Of a stretch of 41,335 bases of DNA, positions 9,001 through 16,066 are shown piece by piece. Position 1 is the stretch's first letter, and each line of letters opens with the position of its first letter. This DNA is from Tannerella forsythia (GTDB lineage Bacteria; Bacteroidota; Bacteroidia; Bacteroidales; Tannerellaceae): positions 1 through 41,335 of the forward strand of contig NZ_RQYN01000028.1 in NCBI RefSeq assembly GCF_003860135.1, read 5' to 3'. Made by a program: the position numbers and the translations under genes. The notes beneath the pieces are model-generated. The model did not search any database, was not told the origin of the DNA, and worked only from the letters and a program-made list of their open reading frames with translations.

Positions 9001-9122
9001 TCGGGGAAGACGTCCACGTCCATGTTCATGGCCGTATACGTACCGGCAAAAAGCAATAATACGGCCGCGGCAAGCACGATCAGCCGATTATTCAATGAAA
9101 ATCGTATAATGTGATTCAGCAT
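6039..9122 (-). CDS. HME-type RND metal efflux pump (CzcA/CusA family)
   Basis: This 1027-residue inner-membrane pump has the normal RND layout: the first membrane helix at LIVLAAAVLLLFAGTY, a periplasmic porter domain, six helices, a second porter domain and six more helices. The heavy-metal signature in helix 4 is GSLVDDAIVDVENVYKRL. The porter segment ARKTGRAELDEHALGVNV is closer to CzcA-type (Zn/Co/Cd) proteins than to CusA. The pump uses proton influx to expel cations through the adaptor and channel encoded on either side. Which metal is carried cannot be read from the sequence with confidence. The gene starts 13 bases after the adaptor gene. Confidence 0.93.
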   Translation of the reverse strand: MLNHIIRFSLNNRLIVLAAAVLLLFAGTYTAMNMDVDVFPDLNAPTVVVMTEAKGMAPEEVERLVTFPIETAVNGATDVRRVRSSSTTGFSVVWVEFNWGTDIYRARQIVSEKLAMIGESLPSNAGRPTLGPQSSILGEMMIIGLTADTTSMEELRTIADWSIRPRLLSTGGVAQVAVLGGDIREYQVLLNPEKMKHYGIGLDEVMKVVRDMNQNASGGVLYEYGNEYIIRGVISTNDVDALSKAVLKRVGEVPLLLGDVADVRTGAKMPKLGVASHRAKPAVLLTVTKQPHTSTLDLTRKLDASIAELQKTMPRDVQVATDIFRQSRFIESSIGNIQRSLIEGAVFVVIILFIFLMNARTTLISLVTIPLSLLVAIVVLRLMGLTINTMSIGGMAIAIGSLVDDAIVDVENVYKRLRENRMKPEAERRGVIAVVFDASQEVRMPILNSTFIIVVSFVPLFFLSGMEGRMLAPLGVAFIVALFASTLVALTVTPVLCSFLLTADRQTKKNKEPFVVRHLKAAYERALDRTLTHRKASFGITGGIALMALVAFFMLGNSFLPSFNEGSFTINVSTLPGISLEESDKVGRRAEELLLSIPEIRTVARKTGRAELDEHALGVNVSEIEAPFELSGRSKEEVVEEVREKLKTLSGVNIEIGQPISHRIDAMLSGTQANIAIKLFGTDLNRMFALGNRIKTSIADIEGIADLNVEQQIERPQIKIEPKREMLAKYGITPAEFGEYVSVMLGGEVVSQVYEGNRSFDLTVRVNDESRSGIGRISDLIIDADGRKIPLSYVADIVSSGGPNTISRENVSRKIVVSANVSGGDLRGIVNRIRERIDEQIVLPEGYHIEYGGQFESEQAASRTLLVTSILSIFVIFLLLYNQFRSMKQSAVVLLNLPLALIGGIFAIFFADRIISIPAIIGFISLFGIATRNGMLLIDRYNDLKRSGLTLLESVRQGSSDRLNPILMTALTSALALVPLALGGDLPGNEIQSPMAVVILGGLLTSTLLNGFIIPIMYLLIHKKQDV

Positions 9123-9135
9123 ATCCGTCCGGTTT

Positions 9136-10374
9136 TTAATGACTGTGACTATGACCTTCCGGAATCACGTTGGCATTGGCTGCCAGCTTCAGCTGGTAAA
9201 CGCCTTGTGTCACGACACGGTCTCCCGCATGTATTCCGGAAAGAATCTGCACGCGTTCGCCGTCGTCGGCACCTAACGTTACTTCTCTTTTCAGATAGCC
9301 CTCTTCGTCGAGTTGAACGTAAACGAAGTGAAGCCCCTGCTCTTCGGTTACAGCCTTTATTGGCAACGTAATGACATCGGGACGCGGCGTGGAAAGCAGG
9401 TACACTTCGGCGTAAGCGCCGGGCATGATATCGCCGATGTTGTCGAACTCGAAAGTGACGGGGACATAAAACGACGCTTGTCCGGCCGACTTCCCGAACG
9501 ACAGCAGCCGCCCTTTCAGTTCGCTCAGTTTGTATATCCGGTCACTGTAAGACACCTTGAAATTCGCGCTGCCGATATACTGTAAGTCTCTGAAGTATTT
9601 TTCGGGAACCTCAGCACGCAATTGTAACCGCCGGTTCTGTGAAACGGTGGCGACAGGCTGGCCGACTGCTACAAACTCTCCCTGATTGACAAACCGGTTT
9701 TTGAGGTATCCGGCGATGGGGGTCGTGAGCCTTACGCCGTGTGCTCCCGCTTTACCGGCAAACGCCTGATAGGAGGTCTTCGCCGTTTCGTAACGGAGGC
9801 GGGTCTGTTCGAATTCTTGTGTCGAGATGATTTGATCTTTGACTAGTTCTTCGGCACGCCGAAACTCTTTCTCGGCGGTTTCGTACGTAATCCGCGCCTG
9901 TGCTACCGGATCGCCGTTGGCAATGTCTTTGGCCGAAATCGATGCGATGGCTTCGCCGGCACGTACCGCCACACCCTCGACTACAGAGCCGGAAAAAGAA
10001 AGGATACCGTTCGATGTCGCGGCAATCGTCACCTCGTCGCCTTGTGCCGACAAGATTTGTCCGCCGGCTTTGATCACCTGACAAAACGCGCCGGACGCTA
10101 CGGTGCTGACTTCCAAACCTACGGCCTTGGCCTGTTGGGCTGTGAAGATAATCTCGTTATCCACTGCTTCATGGGTCTCTTCTTCACAGTCGTGATCATG
10201 CTCCTCTCCGTCATGGTCATGTGTATGGTCATGGTCGTGTTGATGCTCATGCTCATGATGTGAATGTTCATCATGAGCGTGTGGATGTTCGTCTTTTTGT
10301 GTGGATGAGCCCCCACACCCGGCAAGTATGCAGGCGCAAGCCGCCCACAATAAAATAAAGGTTCGATGTTTCAT
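9136..10374 (-). CDS. Periplasmic adaptor (HlyD/CzcB family) with His-rich N-terminal region
   Basis: The protein starts with a lipoprotein signal (ACACILAGC). A strikingly His/Asp/Glu-rich stretch follows at about residues 28-68, with many HDH and HEH runs, and it ends with GHSHSH. The rest is a membrane-fusion adaptor: a lipoyl-like half with ATSNGILSFSGSVVEGVAV, a coiled coil around EKEFRRAEELVKDQIIS, the second half with LTTPIAGYLKNRFVNQGEFV, then beta-barrel and membrane-proximal domains. It links the RND pump to the outer channel. The His-rich tails probably bind Zn, Cu, Ni or Co and could act as a metal buffer. It sits in the middle of the operon. Confidence 0.92.
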   Translation of the reverse strand: MKHRTFILLWAACACILAGCGGSSTQKDEHPHAHDEHSHHEHEHQHDHDHTHDHDGEEHDHDCEEETHEAVDNEIIFTAQQAKAVGLEVSTVASGAFCQVIKAGGQILSAQGDEVTIAATSNGILSFSGSVVEGVAVRAGEAIASISAKDIANGDPVAQARITYETAEKEFRRAEELVKDQIISTQEFEQTRLRYETAKTSYQAFAGKAGAHGVRLTTPIAGYLKNRFVNQGEFVAVGQPVATVSQNRRLQLRAEVPEKYFRDLQYIGSANFKVSYSDRIYKLSELKGRLLSFGKSAGQASFYVPVTFEFDNIGDIMPGAYAEVYLLSTPRPDVITLPIKAVTEEQGLHFVYVQLDEEGYLKREVTLGADDGERVQILSGIHAGDRVVTQGVYQLKLAANANVIPEGHSHSH

Positions 10375-10449
10375 AACTGACTTTTTTAATGAATGAATAA
10401 TCGCTGAGTACAGTATGTCTGCAATCAGCCTGAAATGATTCTCGGTTCA

Positions 10450-10893
10450 TTAAAAAAGAGGCGGGGCGCGCAGTCCCGAAGCACGTGCAATCCACGTATC
10501 GTGGAGCGCTTCGATGTAATAAAAGGAAGGATGTTTTCGGGAGAAACACAGACCGGCTTGTTCCAACTCGGCCGGATAGAGATAATTCAGGAATACGAAG
10601 ATGGGAATGAGTATAGGCGTCACAGCCGCGTGGGTATCGTGATCCTGTGTCAGGGTGACGGACACGGTCGCTCCGCAATCATCGCATGTCTGTAAAGGAT
10701 GGTGATGAGCATGGTCGTTCGGAGAAGTTTCGCCGCACGTATGACAGCAGGCGTGTTGGGCTCCATCTCCCCAGAAAGACATAAAGCAAACTTTCCCACC
10801 ATCGTGATGATGATGGGGGGCCGTGGCCGAAAACAGGAAGAATACGCTGCTTATCCATACGACCCATTGCATGATATGTCGTTTATGCTTCAT
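10450..10893 (-). CDS. Small His/Cys-rich membrane-anchored protein of the metal efflux operon
   Basis: The 147-residue product begins with a hydrophobic segment (WVVWISSVFFLFSATA), a signal anchor or signal peptide. A HHHHDGG run, HACCHTCGE, NDHAHHHP and TCDDCG follow. These are clusters of potential metal ligands. A second hydrophobic stretch (VTPILIPIFVFLNYLY) and a conserved-looking tail LRAPPLF end the protein. I recognise the general type, as small His-rich proteins of this kind precede CzcBAC operons in Bacteroidetes, but not a defined function. It could be a metal chaperone or sensor at the membrane. It is the first gene after the promoter box at 10919-10926. Confidence 0.75.
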   Translation of the reverse strand: MKHKRHIMQWVVWISSVFFLFSATAPHHHHDGGKVCFMSFWGDGAQHACCHTCGETSPNDHAHHHPLQTCDDCGATVSVTLTQDHDTHAAVTPILIPIFVFLNYLYPAELEQAGLCFSRKHPSFYYIEALHDTWIARASGLRAPPLF

Positions 10894-10918
10894 CCGATTT
10901 TTACTTTCTTCCGGTGGA

Positions 10919-10926
10919 CAAAGGTA
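10919..10926 (-). promoter_or_regulatory. -7 box TACCTTTG of the metal efflux operon
   Basis: The reverse complement reads TACCTTTG (consensus TAnnTTTG), 25 bases before ATG 10893. No metal-regulator gene is visible nearby. Confidence 0.55.
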
Positions 10927-10934
10927 TATGTTTT

Positions 10935-11666
10935 TTAAGATGATGACAAATTAAAAACCGTTTTCAGCTCCGAAAAGTCCGAAATCACGACGTCGGCCGT
11001 CTCGTTGCCGGCATATTCTTTCCAGCCGATGTTTTTGAGCCAGACCGTACGGCAATCGATGGCGGTGGCAGGAACGATATCCTTATCGTACGAGTCTCCG
11101 ATCACGGCGATATGCGTAGCCGGCATGTTCAGGGCATTGACGCCCAATTGGAAGATTTGCGGATCGGGTTTGCGAACGCCTACTACCGCCGACTCGATCA
11201 CGAGCGGGAAATACACATCAAGACGGAAATCTTTCAACACCGTCCGAAGGTTTCCGTAAAAATTGGAGACCATGGCCAGCGGATAGCTCTCGGCCAGCGC
11301 CTCGATAACGGGGCGCGCCGCAGCCGTCGACTGTGCCGCGAACGTATAGCAGCGACCGGCCAGGCTGCGTTTTAATTCGCGCGAGGCTTCCATGTCCGAC
11401 AAATGCCGGTTCTCACGAAGCCACTCGATCTGCAAGTCGGTCTTAATACGCATCATATCGGCAAACGTATGCTCCGGTTTCACCAAAGGAAGTTGCCCCA
11501 TCGTCCGCTCGGCATATACGTAAGCCTGCCGGAAAACGTCTTTCGTCACGGGGACAGCTTCCGCCTGATAAGCTTGCCAGATCACTTCCGCCCAATGCAG
11601 CCCGTTACTGTCGATCGTACCGCCGTAGTCGAACACGATCCCTTGAATAGCTTTTATATTGATCAT
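10935..11666 (-). CDS. HAD-family hydrolase with DxG-type motif I
   Basis: The protein has the HAD phosphatase layout: motif I VFDYGGTID (nucleophile about D13), motif II MVSNFYGNL, motif III KPDPQIF and motif IV IGDSYDKDI. The second aspartate of the usual DxD, the general acid/base in phosphatases, is glycine here (D-Y-G). ATG 11666 overlaps the stop of the upstream CDP-alcohol transferase by four bases (ATGA) and lies just before motif I, so it is chosen over an in-frame start 39 bases earlier. As the last gene of the four-gene cassette it may dephosphorylate a phosphorylated alcohol or lipid intermediate, but the altered motif makes activity uncertain. Confidence 0.82.
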   Translation of the reverse strand: MINIKAIQGIVFDYGGTIDSNGLHWAEVIWQAYQAEAVPVTKDVFRQAYVYAERTMGQLPLVKPEHTFADMMRIKTDLQIEWLRENRHLSDMEASRELKRSLAGRCYTFAAQSTAAARPVIEALAESYPLAMVSNFYGNLRTVLKDFRLDVYFPLVIESAVVGVRKPDPQIFQLGVNALNMPATHIAVIGDSYDKDIVPATAIDCRTVWLKNIGWKEYAGNETADVVISDFSELKTVFNLSSS

Positions 11667-12586
11667 TGTTGTTGGTTCTTTAATGAGTGAGTAAAGTCGG
11701 TGCAAATACGTTCATGCTTCGTCACCATGTAAACGAGCATGACATTGAGCACCGTTAGTTCGAAGACGAAATAAAGCCACGGTTGATCGATCAAAAGGCT
11801 TACGAATAACGCGATAACACGTGTGTTGAACGACAGCATATTCGTATATTTCATCAACGGCAGACTTTTCGTACGGAAAGCTTTGCGAAACCATTCCGGC
11901 GCTTCGCCGTGATAATCGTTCCGGATGACGTCCATCATCTCCTGAAAGCGAGGCGTCCATCGTTCCTGTCCGCGTGTGTAGCGCAGGTAAAACATCTCGA
12001 AGAGTTTGTAGATAAAATCGTGCTTCCAGGTCATCTTCTCGAAATTCACCTTTACGGCCGGTGAATGGGACAGCTCGCTACCGGCTTTTCCTTTCAGAAA
12101 AAGGAGATGGATATTCCGGTAGTAATCGGCCATGGCAGCCTGCTTACCGTGGAAGAATCCCGTAATGATGGCTATGAGCCAAATCCATCCGCCCCAGACA
12201 GGCATGAGTCGCAAACAAATGGCGACGTAGATGACAAAGAACCAGACATCGCCGCAGAAGCCGTCGAGAATCCGTCCCAACGGTGATTTTTGTCCGGTCA
12301 TACGCGCCAGCTGACCGTCGGCGCTGTCGTACATATTGGCCCAGATAAGGAGTAACATCCCGATTACGTTGATCGTCAGCGAAGGGTAGTAAAAACAGAT
12401 ACCGGCGGCGATTCCGATAAAGATTCCCGCCACGGTGACGGCATTCGGCGATATACCCATCCGCTCGAAAAGCAGAGCCCATCGATAACCCAGCGGACGA
12501 TAAAAATGTATATCGATAAACTCTTCCGTATCCAGTGATTTGAGTGTGGATTCCAAATCCTTTTTCTGTGTGTTGTGTGCCATCAT
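11663..12586 (-). CDS. CDP-alcohol phosphatidyltransferase family membrane protein
   Basis: This 307-residue membrane protein transfers a phospho-alcohol or phosphatidyl group from a CDP-linked donor. The family motif is visible as DSADGQLARMTGQKSPLG followed by RILDGFCGD. The spacing of the canonical D-x2-DG-x2-AR-x8-G-x3-D-x3-D is kept up to the third Asp. The residue expected to be the fourth, catalytic Asp is Gly, with an Asp one position later. Several hydrophobic helices surround it (AGIFIGIAAGICFYY, VIYVAICLRL). ATG 12586 overlaps the stop of the ATP-grasp gene (ATGA), which fixes the start. Its position between nucleotidyltransferase, ATP-grasp and HAD genes suggests synthesis of an unusual lipid head group or surface phosphodiester. 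Confidence 0.85.
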   Translation of the reverse strand: MMAHNTQKKDLESTLKSLDTEEFIDIHFYRPLGYRWALLFERMGISPNAVTVAGIFIGIAAGICFYYPSLTINVIGMLLLIWANMYDSADGQLARMTGQKSPLGRILDGFCGDVWFFVIYVAICLRLMPVWGGWIWLIAIITGFFHGKQAAMADYYRNIHLLFLKGKAGSELSHSPAVKVNFEKMTWKHDFIYKLFEMFYLRYTRGQERWTPRFQEMMDVIRNDYHGEAPEWFRKAFRTKSLPLMKYTNMLSFNTRVIALFVSLLIDQPWLYFVFELTVLNVMLVYMVTKHERICTDFTHSLKNQQQ

Positions 12587-13440
12587 GGTTTCATGAAACG
12601 GTAAATACATTCGGCGATATGCGGCGCCGCTTCGTCACGGCAGGGTGCAAAGCTCGGCCAGTCGTTGAAGTCGATCAGTCGTACCGTGCCGTCTTCCGAT
12701 ACGATGCAGTCGCCGCCATAAATATGGACGTTCAACACTTCGGCAGCCTGATCGCATATTCTTCGTAAATGATTCAGATCGAAAGAGTATCCCTTGGCTG
12801 CACCGTTGATTTGTTCAAGCCCGAACTTTCCGTGATGCACCTCGAACGGATAAAACCAATAGAAGAAGTCCGTTCCGTACACACCGTAAAATTTGACCAG
12901 ATCGCCCACCAGATGTTCATTGACAACGGCCGATTCGATTCCTCGCACGGCAAATTCATGAAAAATGCCTTTGGCCTCTTCGCAGTGGCGAACGTATGTC
13001 ACGTCTTCCCGATGGATGGCGTGGAAATCTCCGCGTTTGATCCAGCAATGATGCAGGCCGGCCTCCTCGAGCGCCTCCGTCGGATCGTCGTCCGTTTGAA
13101 GTATCAGGCTTTTCGGATGGGCTATCCCGGCAGACACTAAAAGACGCGTCATCTTCTCACGGGTACAGTTTTCAATGCCGTAACCCGAATTGATGACCCG
13201 GCATCCTTCGTCTTCCATACGTTGTAGTTTACGTACCGTCTGTTGTTCACGTGCCATGTTAAAAACGATATCGGCTTCGATGTTTCGAACCAGCAGGTCT
13301 GATTCGATATATTCGTTCACCGTGCATCCCATACGACGCAGATGATCAGCCGTCAATGAAAAAATGGCGGCGTCATTTCCTATATGATTCGGAGAAAAAC
13401 GGTTTCCCCGGCGAATACCGGCTACCTTATGCGTATTCAT
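12583..13440 (-). CDS. ATP-grasp domain protein (ligase-like)
   Basis: The 285-residue protein shows an ATP-grasp fold. The middle nucleotide-binding part includes CWIKRGDFHAI and VNEHLVGDLVKFYGVYG, and the C-terminal metal/ATP site includes YGGDCIVSEDGTVRLIDFND. ATP-grasp enzymes join a carboxylate (through an acyl-phosphate) to an amine or thiol, or phosphorylate it. The substrate here is unknown. The N-terminal part (about 1-100) with ADIVFNMAREQQ looks like the pre-ATP-grasp domain. It is 39 bases after the nucleotidyltransferase gene and overlaps the CDP-alcohol transferase gene, so it belongs to the same operon. Confidence 0.8.
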   Translation of the reverse strand: MNTHKVAGIRRGNRFSPNHIGNDAAIFSLTADHLRRMGCTVNEYIESDLLVRNIEADIVFNMAREQQTVRKLQRMEDEGCRVINSGYGIENCTREKMTRLLVSAGIAHPKSLILQTDDDPTEALEEAGLHHCWIKRGDFHAIHREDVTYVRHCEEAKGIFHEFAVRGIESAVVNEHLVGDLVKFYGVYGTDFFYWFYPFEVHHGKFGLEQINGAAKGYSFDLNHLRRICDQAAEVLNVHIYGGDCIVSEDGTVRLIDFNDWPSFAPCRDEAAPHIAECIYRFMKP

Positions 13441-13479
13441 GTTGATTGATCATTGAAATAATATCCCGATAAGTCCGTG

Positions 13480-14175
13480 TCACGATAAAAACATTTCTGC
13501 CTTAGCCAAATCACTGATGTGATCGACGTCGATAATTTTATCGAACGGATAGGCTTTCAAATGCAATCCTTCGCTCACCAACAGGCGTTGATAGTTTCGC
13601 ATCCGTGAGATACCTTGTTTCATCGCCTGTTCCAACACCGGGAGCGCTGTCTTTCTCAGACAATAGATGCCTCCCGACACAAAATGACAGGTCCTATCTG
13701 CTGTATCAAGGAAAGCGTGGATTCTCCCCTCATTGTCTGTTTTTACATAGAGCGGCTTCTCATCGTCCACGAAATTTGTAACGGCCATCAAGCCATCCAA
13801 AGTCGATTCCTGCTTGAATGTACGGATATATCGTGTAAATTCATCTTCCTGAAAGATCGTATCGACCGTGGTCAGACAAAACCGATCGCCGGTCAGAAAG
13901 CGGCTTAACGCATGAAAGCTATGCATCGAGCTGAGGGTGGATTGTACCAACAAATGAAACGGTACCGGCAACGAAAGAGCCTTCAGATGCGTCTGCACTT
14001 CCGTCATCTCTTCATTCACGATGATACTGATCGACGTGGCATGATGCTTCAAGAAAATATGAATCAGCCGGTCAATCAACGGTACTCCGTGTAAACGGAT
14101 CAGGGGTTTAGGTGTTTTCATACCTTCCTGAACGAGACGGGAACCCTCACCGGCAGCGATAATTGCATAATCCAT
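13480..14175 (-). CDS. NTP-transferase (nucleotidyltransferase) for sugar or alcohol phosphates
   Basis: The first residues AIIAAGEGSRLVQEGMKTPK carry the NTP-transferase signature (GxGxR...K.PKPL). Later come TTVDTIF, with the metal-binding Asp, and VSGGIYCLRKTAL. Enzymes of this family activate a sugar-phosphate or alcohol-phosphate with CTP, UTP or GTP. At 231 residues it is a single catalytic domain without a beta-helix acyltransferase part. As first gene of a cassette containing a CDP-alcohol transferase it most likely makes the CDP-linked donor used two genes later. That is inferred from context. Confidence 0.85.
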   Translation of the reverse strand: MDYAIIAAGEGSRLVQEGMKTPKPLIRLHGVPLIDRLIHIFLKHHATSISIIVNEEMTEVQTHLKALSLPVPFHLLVQSTLSSMHSFHALSRFLTGDRFCLTTVDTIFQEDEFTRYIRTFKQESTLDGLMAVTNFVDDEKPLYVKTDNEGRIHAFLDTADRTCHFVSGGIYCLRKTALPVLEQAMKQGISRMRNYQRLLVSEGLHLKAYPFDKIIDVDHISDLAKAEMFLS

Positions 14176-14197
14176 AGTATGTTTATTTTTTGACGGG

Positions 14198-14205
14198 CAA
14201 AGGTA
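14198..14205 (-). promoter_or_regulatory. -7 box TACCTTTG of the four-gene cassette
   Basis: The reverse complement reads TACCTTTG, 22 bases before ATG 14175. It is the only clear promoter upstream of the coupled genes 14175-10935. Confidence 0.55.
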
Positions 14206-14229
14206 TCGTTTTTCCTCCAGATAACGAAA

Positions 14230-15894
14230 TTATCCCAGCAAGCACATCAATAGAACCTGCACAATGATGACCCGGGCAAACATTCCCAACGGATAAACAG
14301 TCGCGTAAGCGATCGAAGGGTTATCTCCGGGTATCGTTTCGTTGACGTAGCTTAACGCCATCGGATTAGCCATGCTTCCGCACAACATGCCCGAAACCGT
14401 CCCGAAGTCGATTTTCATGACCTTTAAGGCTACTGCTCCTACAATAATGGTCGGTATAAGAGTGAGCCCTGCGCCGATCGCAATCCACAAAAGTCCTTCG
14501 GGGCGAAATACCGTTTCGAAGAAATGCGTGCCCGCGTCCAGCCCCAGACATGCCAGGTACATGGAAAGACCGATCGCGCGAAGCATCAGATTGGCGCTGC
14601 GCGTTGTGTACGTAATCATGTGGATGCGAGGACCGAATGTGCCCAATAAGATACCGACGATAATAGGGCCTGCCGCTAAACCCAATTTCACCGGTGTCGT
14701 GATACCCGGAAACGAGAAAGGAACGGACCCTAAAGCCAATCCCAAAACAAGACCGATAAAAATTACGACGAGGTTAGGCTCTTCCAAATCTTTGACGGCA
14801 TTCCCTAAGACCTGCTCCACGTTTCGGATCGCTGCAGCTTCGCCTACGACCGTCAACCTGTCTCCTAACTGAAGCACCAATTCGGGAGTAGCGAGCAACT
14901 CCACACCCGAGCGAAACACACGGCTGATATTGATCCCATAATGGTTACGTAGACGGAGAGAACCTAACTTCTTACCGTTCAACGCCGGACGAGTCACAAC
15001 AATACGTTTCGAAACTAACTCCGTATCAATAGCATTCCAGTCGATATCGTCCTTGTTCCAGTCCGTATTTTCTTGTTGACCGAACAGGAACGTTAAGGCT
15101 TGCACATCTTTTTCCGATGTGATGACCAATAACCTGTCGTTCTTTTTCAATATCTTCTCCGATGTCGGAATGCTTACATGCCCGTCTCTCCATAAACGCG
15201 AGATGATAAATTTCAGATCGCTCATCCGGACGATATCCTGAACGCTTTTTTCAAAGACTGCCGGATTATGTACTTGAAAAGCGGCTACATATACTTTTTT
15301 AAAATCTTCTTTTTCGGCCTTGTTCAGTAATTCTTGACGAACGAGCACTTTCCGAATAAGTAAGACGGCAAAAATTACCCCGACCACCCCTAAAGGATAA
15401 GCTACGGCGCAGCCTAAGGCAGGGATGTTGCTATCCAGGCCGATCTGCTTCAAGGTCTGCTGTGCCGCTCCTAAGGCCGGAGTGTTTGTGGTGGCTCCGC
15501 AAAAAATACCGACCATGTCCGGTAACGATACTTCGGTCAGATATGAAAGCAGAACGGTTAACCCGGTCCCGATCAGGATAAGCGCCATCGATAGCATATT
15601 AAGTGTAATCCCTTCTTTACGAAATGAATTGAAAAAACCCGGACCGACCTGTAAACCGAGAGAATAGATGAAGATGACTAATCCGAAACTTTCAGCATAA
15701 GCCAACATCTTATCATCTACGGAAAGCCCGAGATGACCGGCTAAAATGCCTGTAAAGAAAACGAATGTAACCCCCAAAGATATTCCGCCTATATGTACTT
15801 TGCCCAATGCCAACCCTATTGCGACGATAAGCGAAAGCACGACCACAGCCTGCAAGGCGGAGTGTTCTACAAATAAACCATTCAACCAATCCAT
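14230..15894 (-). CDS. AspT/YidE/YbjL-family transporter with two RCK_C domains
   Basis: The protein has the duplicated AspT-type membrane domain at both ends, with FCGATTNTPALGAAQQ in the first half and LCGSMANPMALSYVNE in the second. Between them lie two cytoplasmic TrkA-C (RCK_C) domains, at about residues 205-275 (ending LVITSEKDVQALTFLFG) and 290-370 (LQLGDRLTVVGEAAAI). The length, about 554 residues, is normal. Characterised members are aspartate:alanine exchangers, but most homologues have unknown substrates, so only anion or amino-acid transport can be claimed. A GTG two codons upstream is possible; ATG 15894 is preferred because it sits 23 bases after a -7 box. The gene is transcribed alone, upstream of the cassette. 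Confidence 0.88.
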   Translation of the reverse strand: MDWLNGLFVEHSALQAVVVLSLIVAIGLALGKVHIGGISLGVTFVFFTGILAGHLGLSVDDKMLAYAESFGLVIFIYSLGLQVGPGFFNSFRKEGITLNMLSMALILIGTGLTVLLSYLTEVSLPDMVGIFCGATTNTPALGAAQQTLKQIGLDSNIPALGCAVAYPLGVVGVIFAVLLIRKVLVRQELLNKAEKEDFKKVYVAAFQVHNPAVFEKSVQDIVRMSDLKFIISRLWRDGHVSIPTSEKILKKNDRLLVITSEKDVQALTFLFGQQENTDWNKDDIDWNAIDTELVSKRIVVTRPALNGKKLGSLRLRNHYGINISRVFRSGVELLATPELVLQLGDRLTVVGEAAAIRNVEQVLGNAVKDLEEPNLVVIFIGLVLGLALGSVPFSFPGITTPVKLGLAAGPIIVGILLGTFGPRIHMITYTTRSANLMLRAIGLSMYLACLGLDAGTHFFETVFRPEGLLWIAIGAGLTLIPTIIVGAVALKVMKIDFGTVSGMLCGSMANPMALSYVNETIPGDNPSIAYATVYPLGMFARVIIVQVLLMCLLG

Positions 15895-15916
15895 CTTCAC
15901 CTATTAAAACGAGGCG

Positions 15917-15924
15917 CAAAGATA
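15917..15924 (-). promoter_or_regulatory. -7 box TATCTTTG of the transporter gene
   Basis: The reverse complement reads TATCTTTG, 22 bases before ATG 15894. Confidence 0.55.
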
Positions 15925-16008
15925 AAAAAGATAAAACAGTTATGGCGAGAAAGCGGAGTCCGCGATACAAAAAAATATAGAATGAACAGAATATAGGTAA
16001 AATAGACT

Positions 16009-16038
16009 TTTGTTTTTAAAAGAAAAAGGCGACTTTTG
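16009..16038 (+). promoter_or_regulatory. Probable promoter of the DUF5686 gene
   Basis: TTTG at 16009-16012 and GACTTTTG at 16031-16038 are separated by 18 bases, close to the Bacteroidetes -33/-7 spacing. The -7 box deviates from consensus in its first base. Confidence 0.35.
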
Positions 16039-16066
16039 CATGAATCATATCATTTAGAACGGTAAG

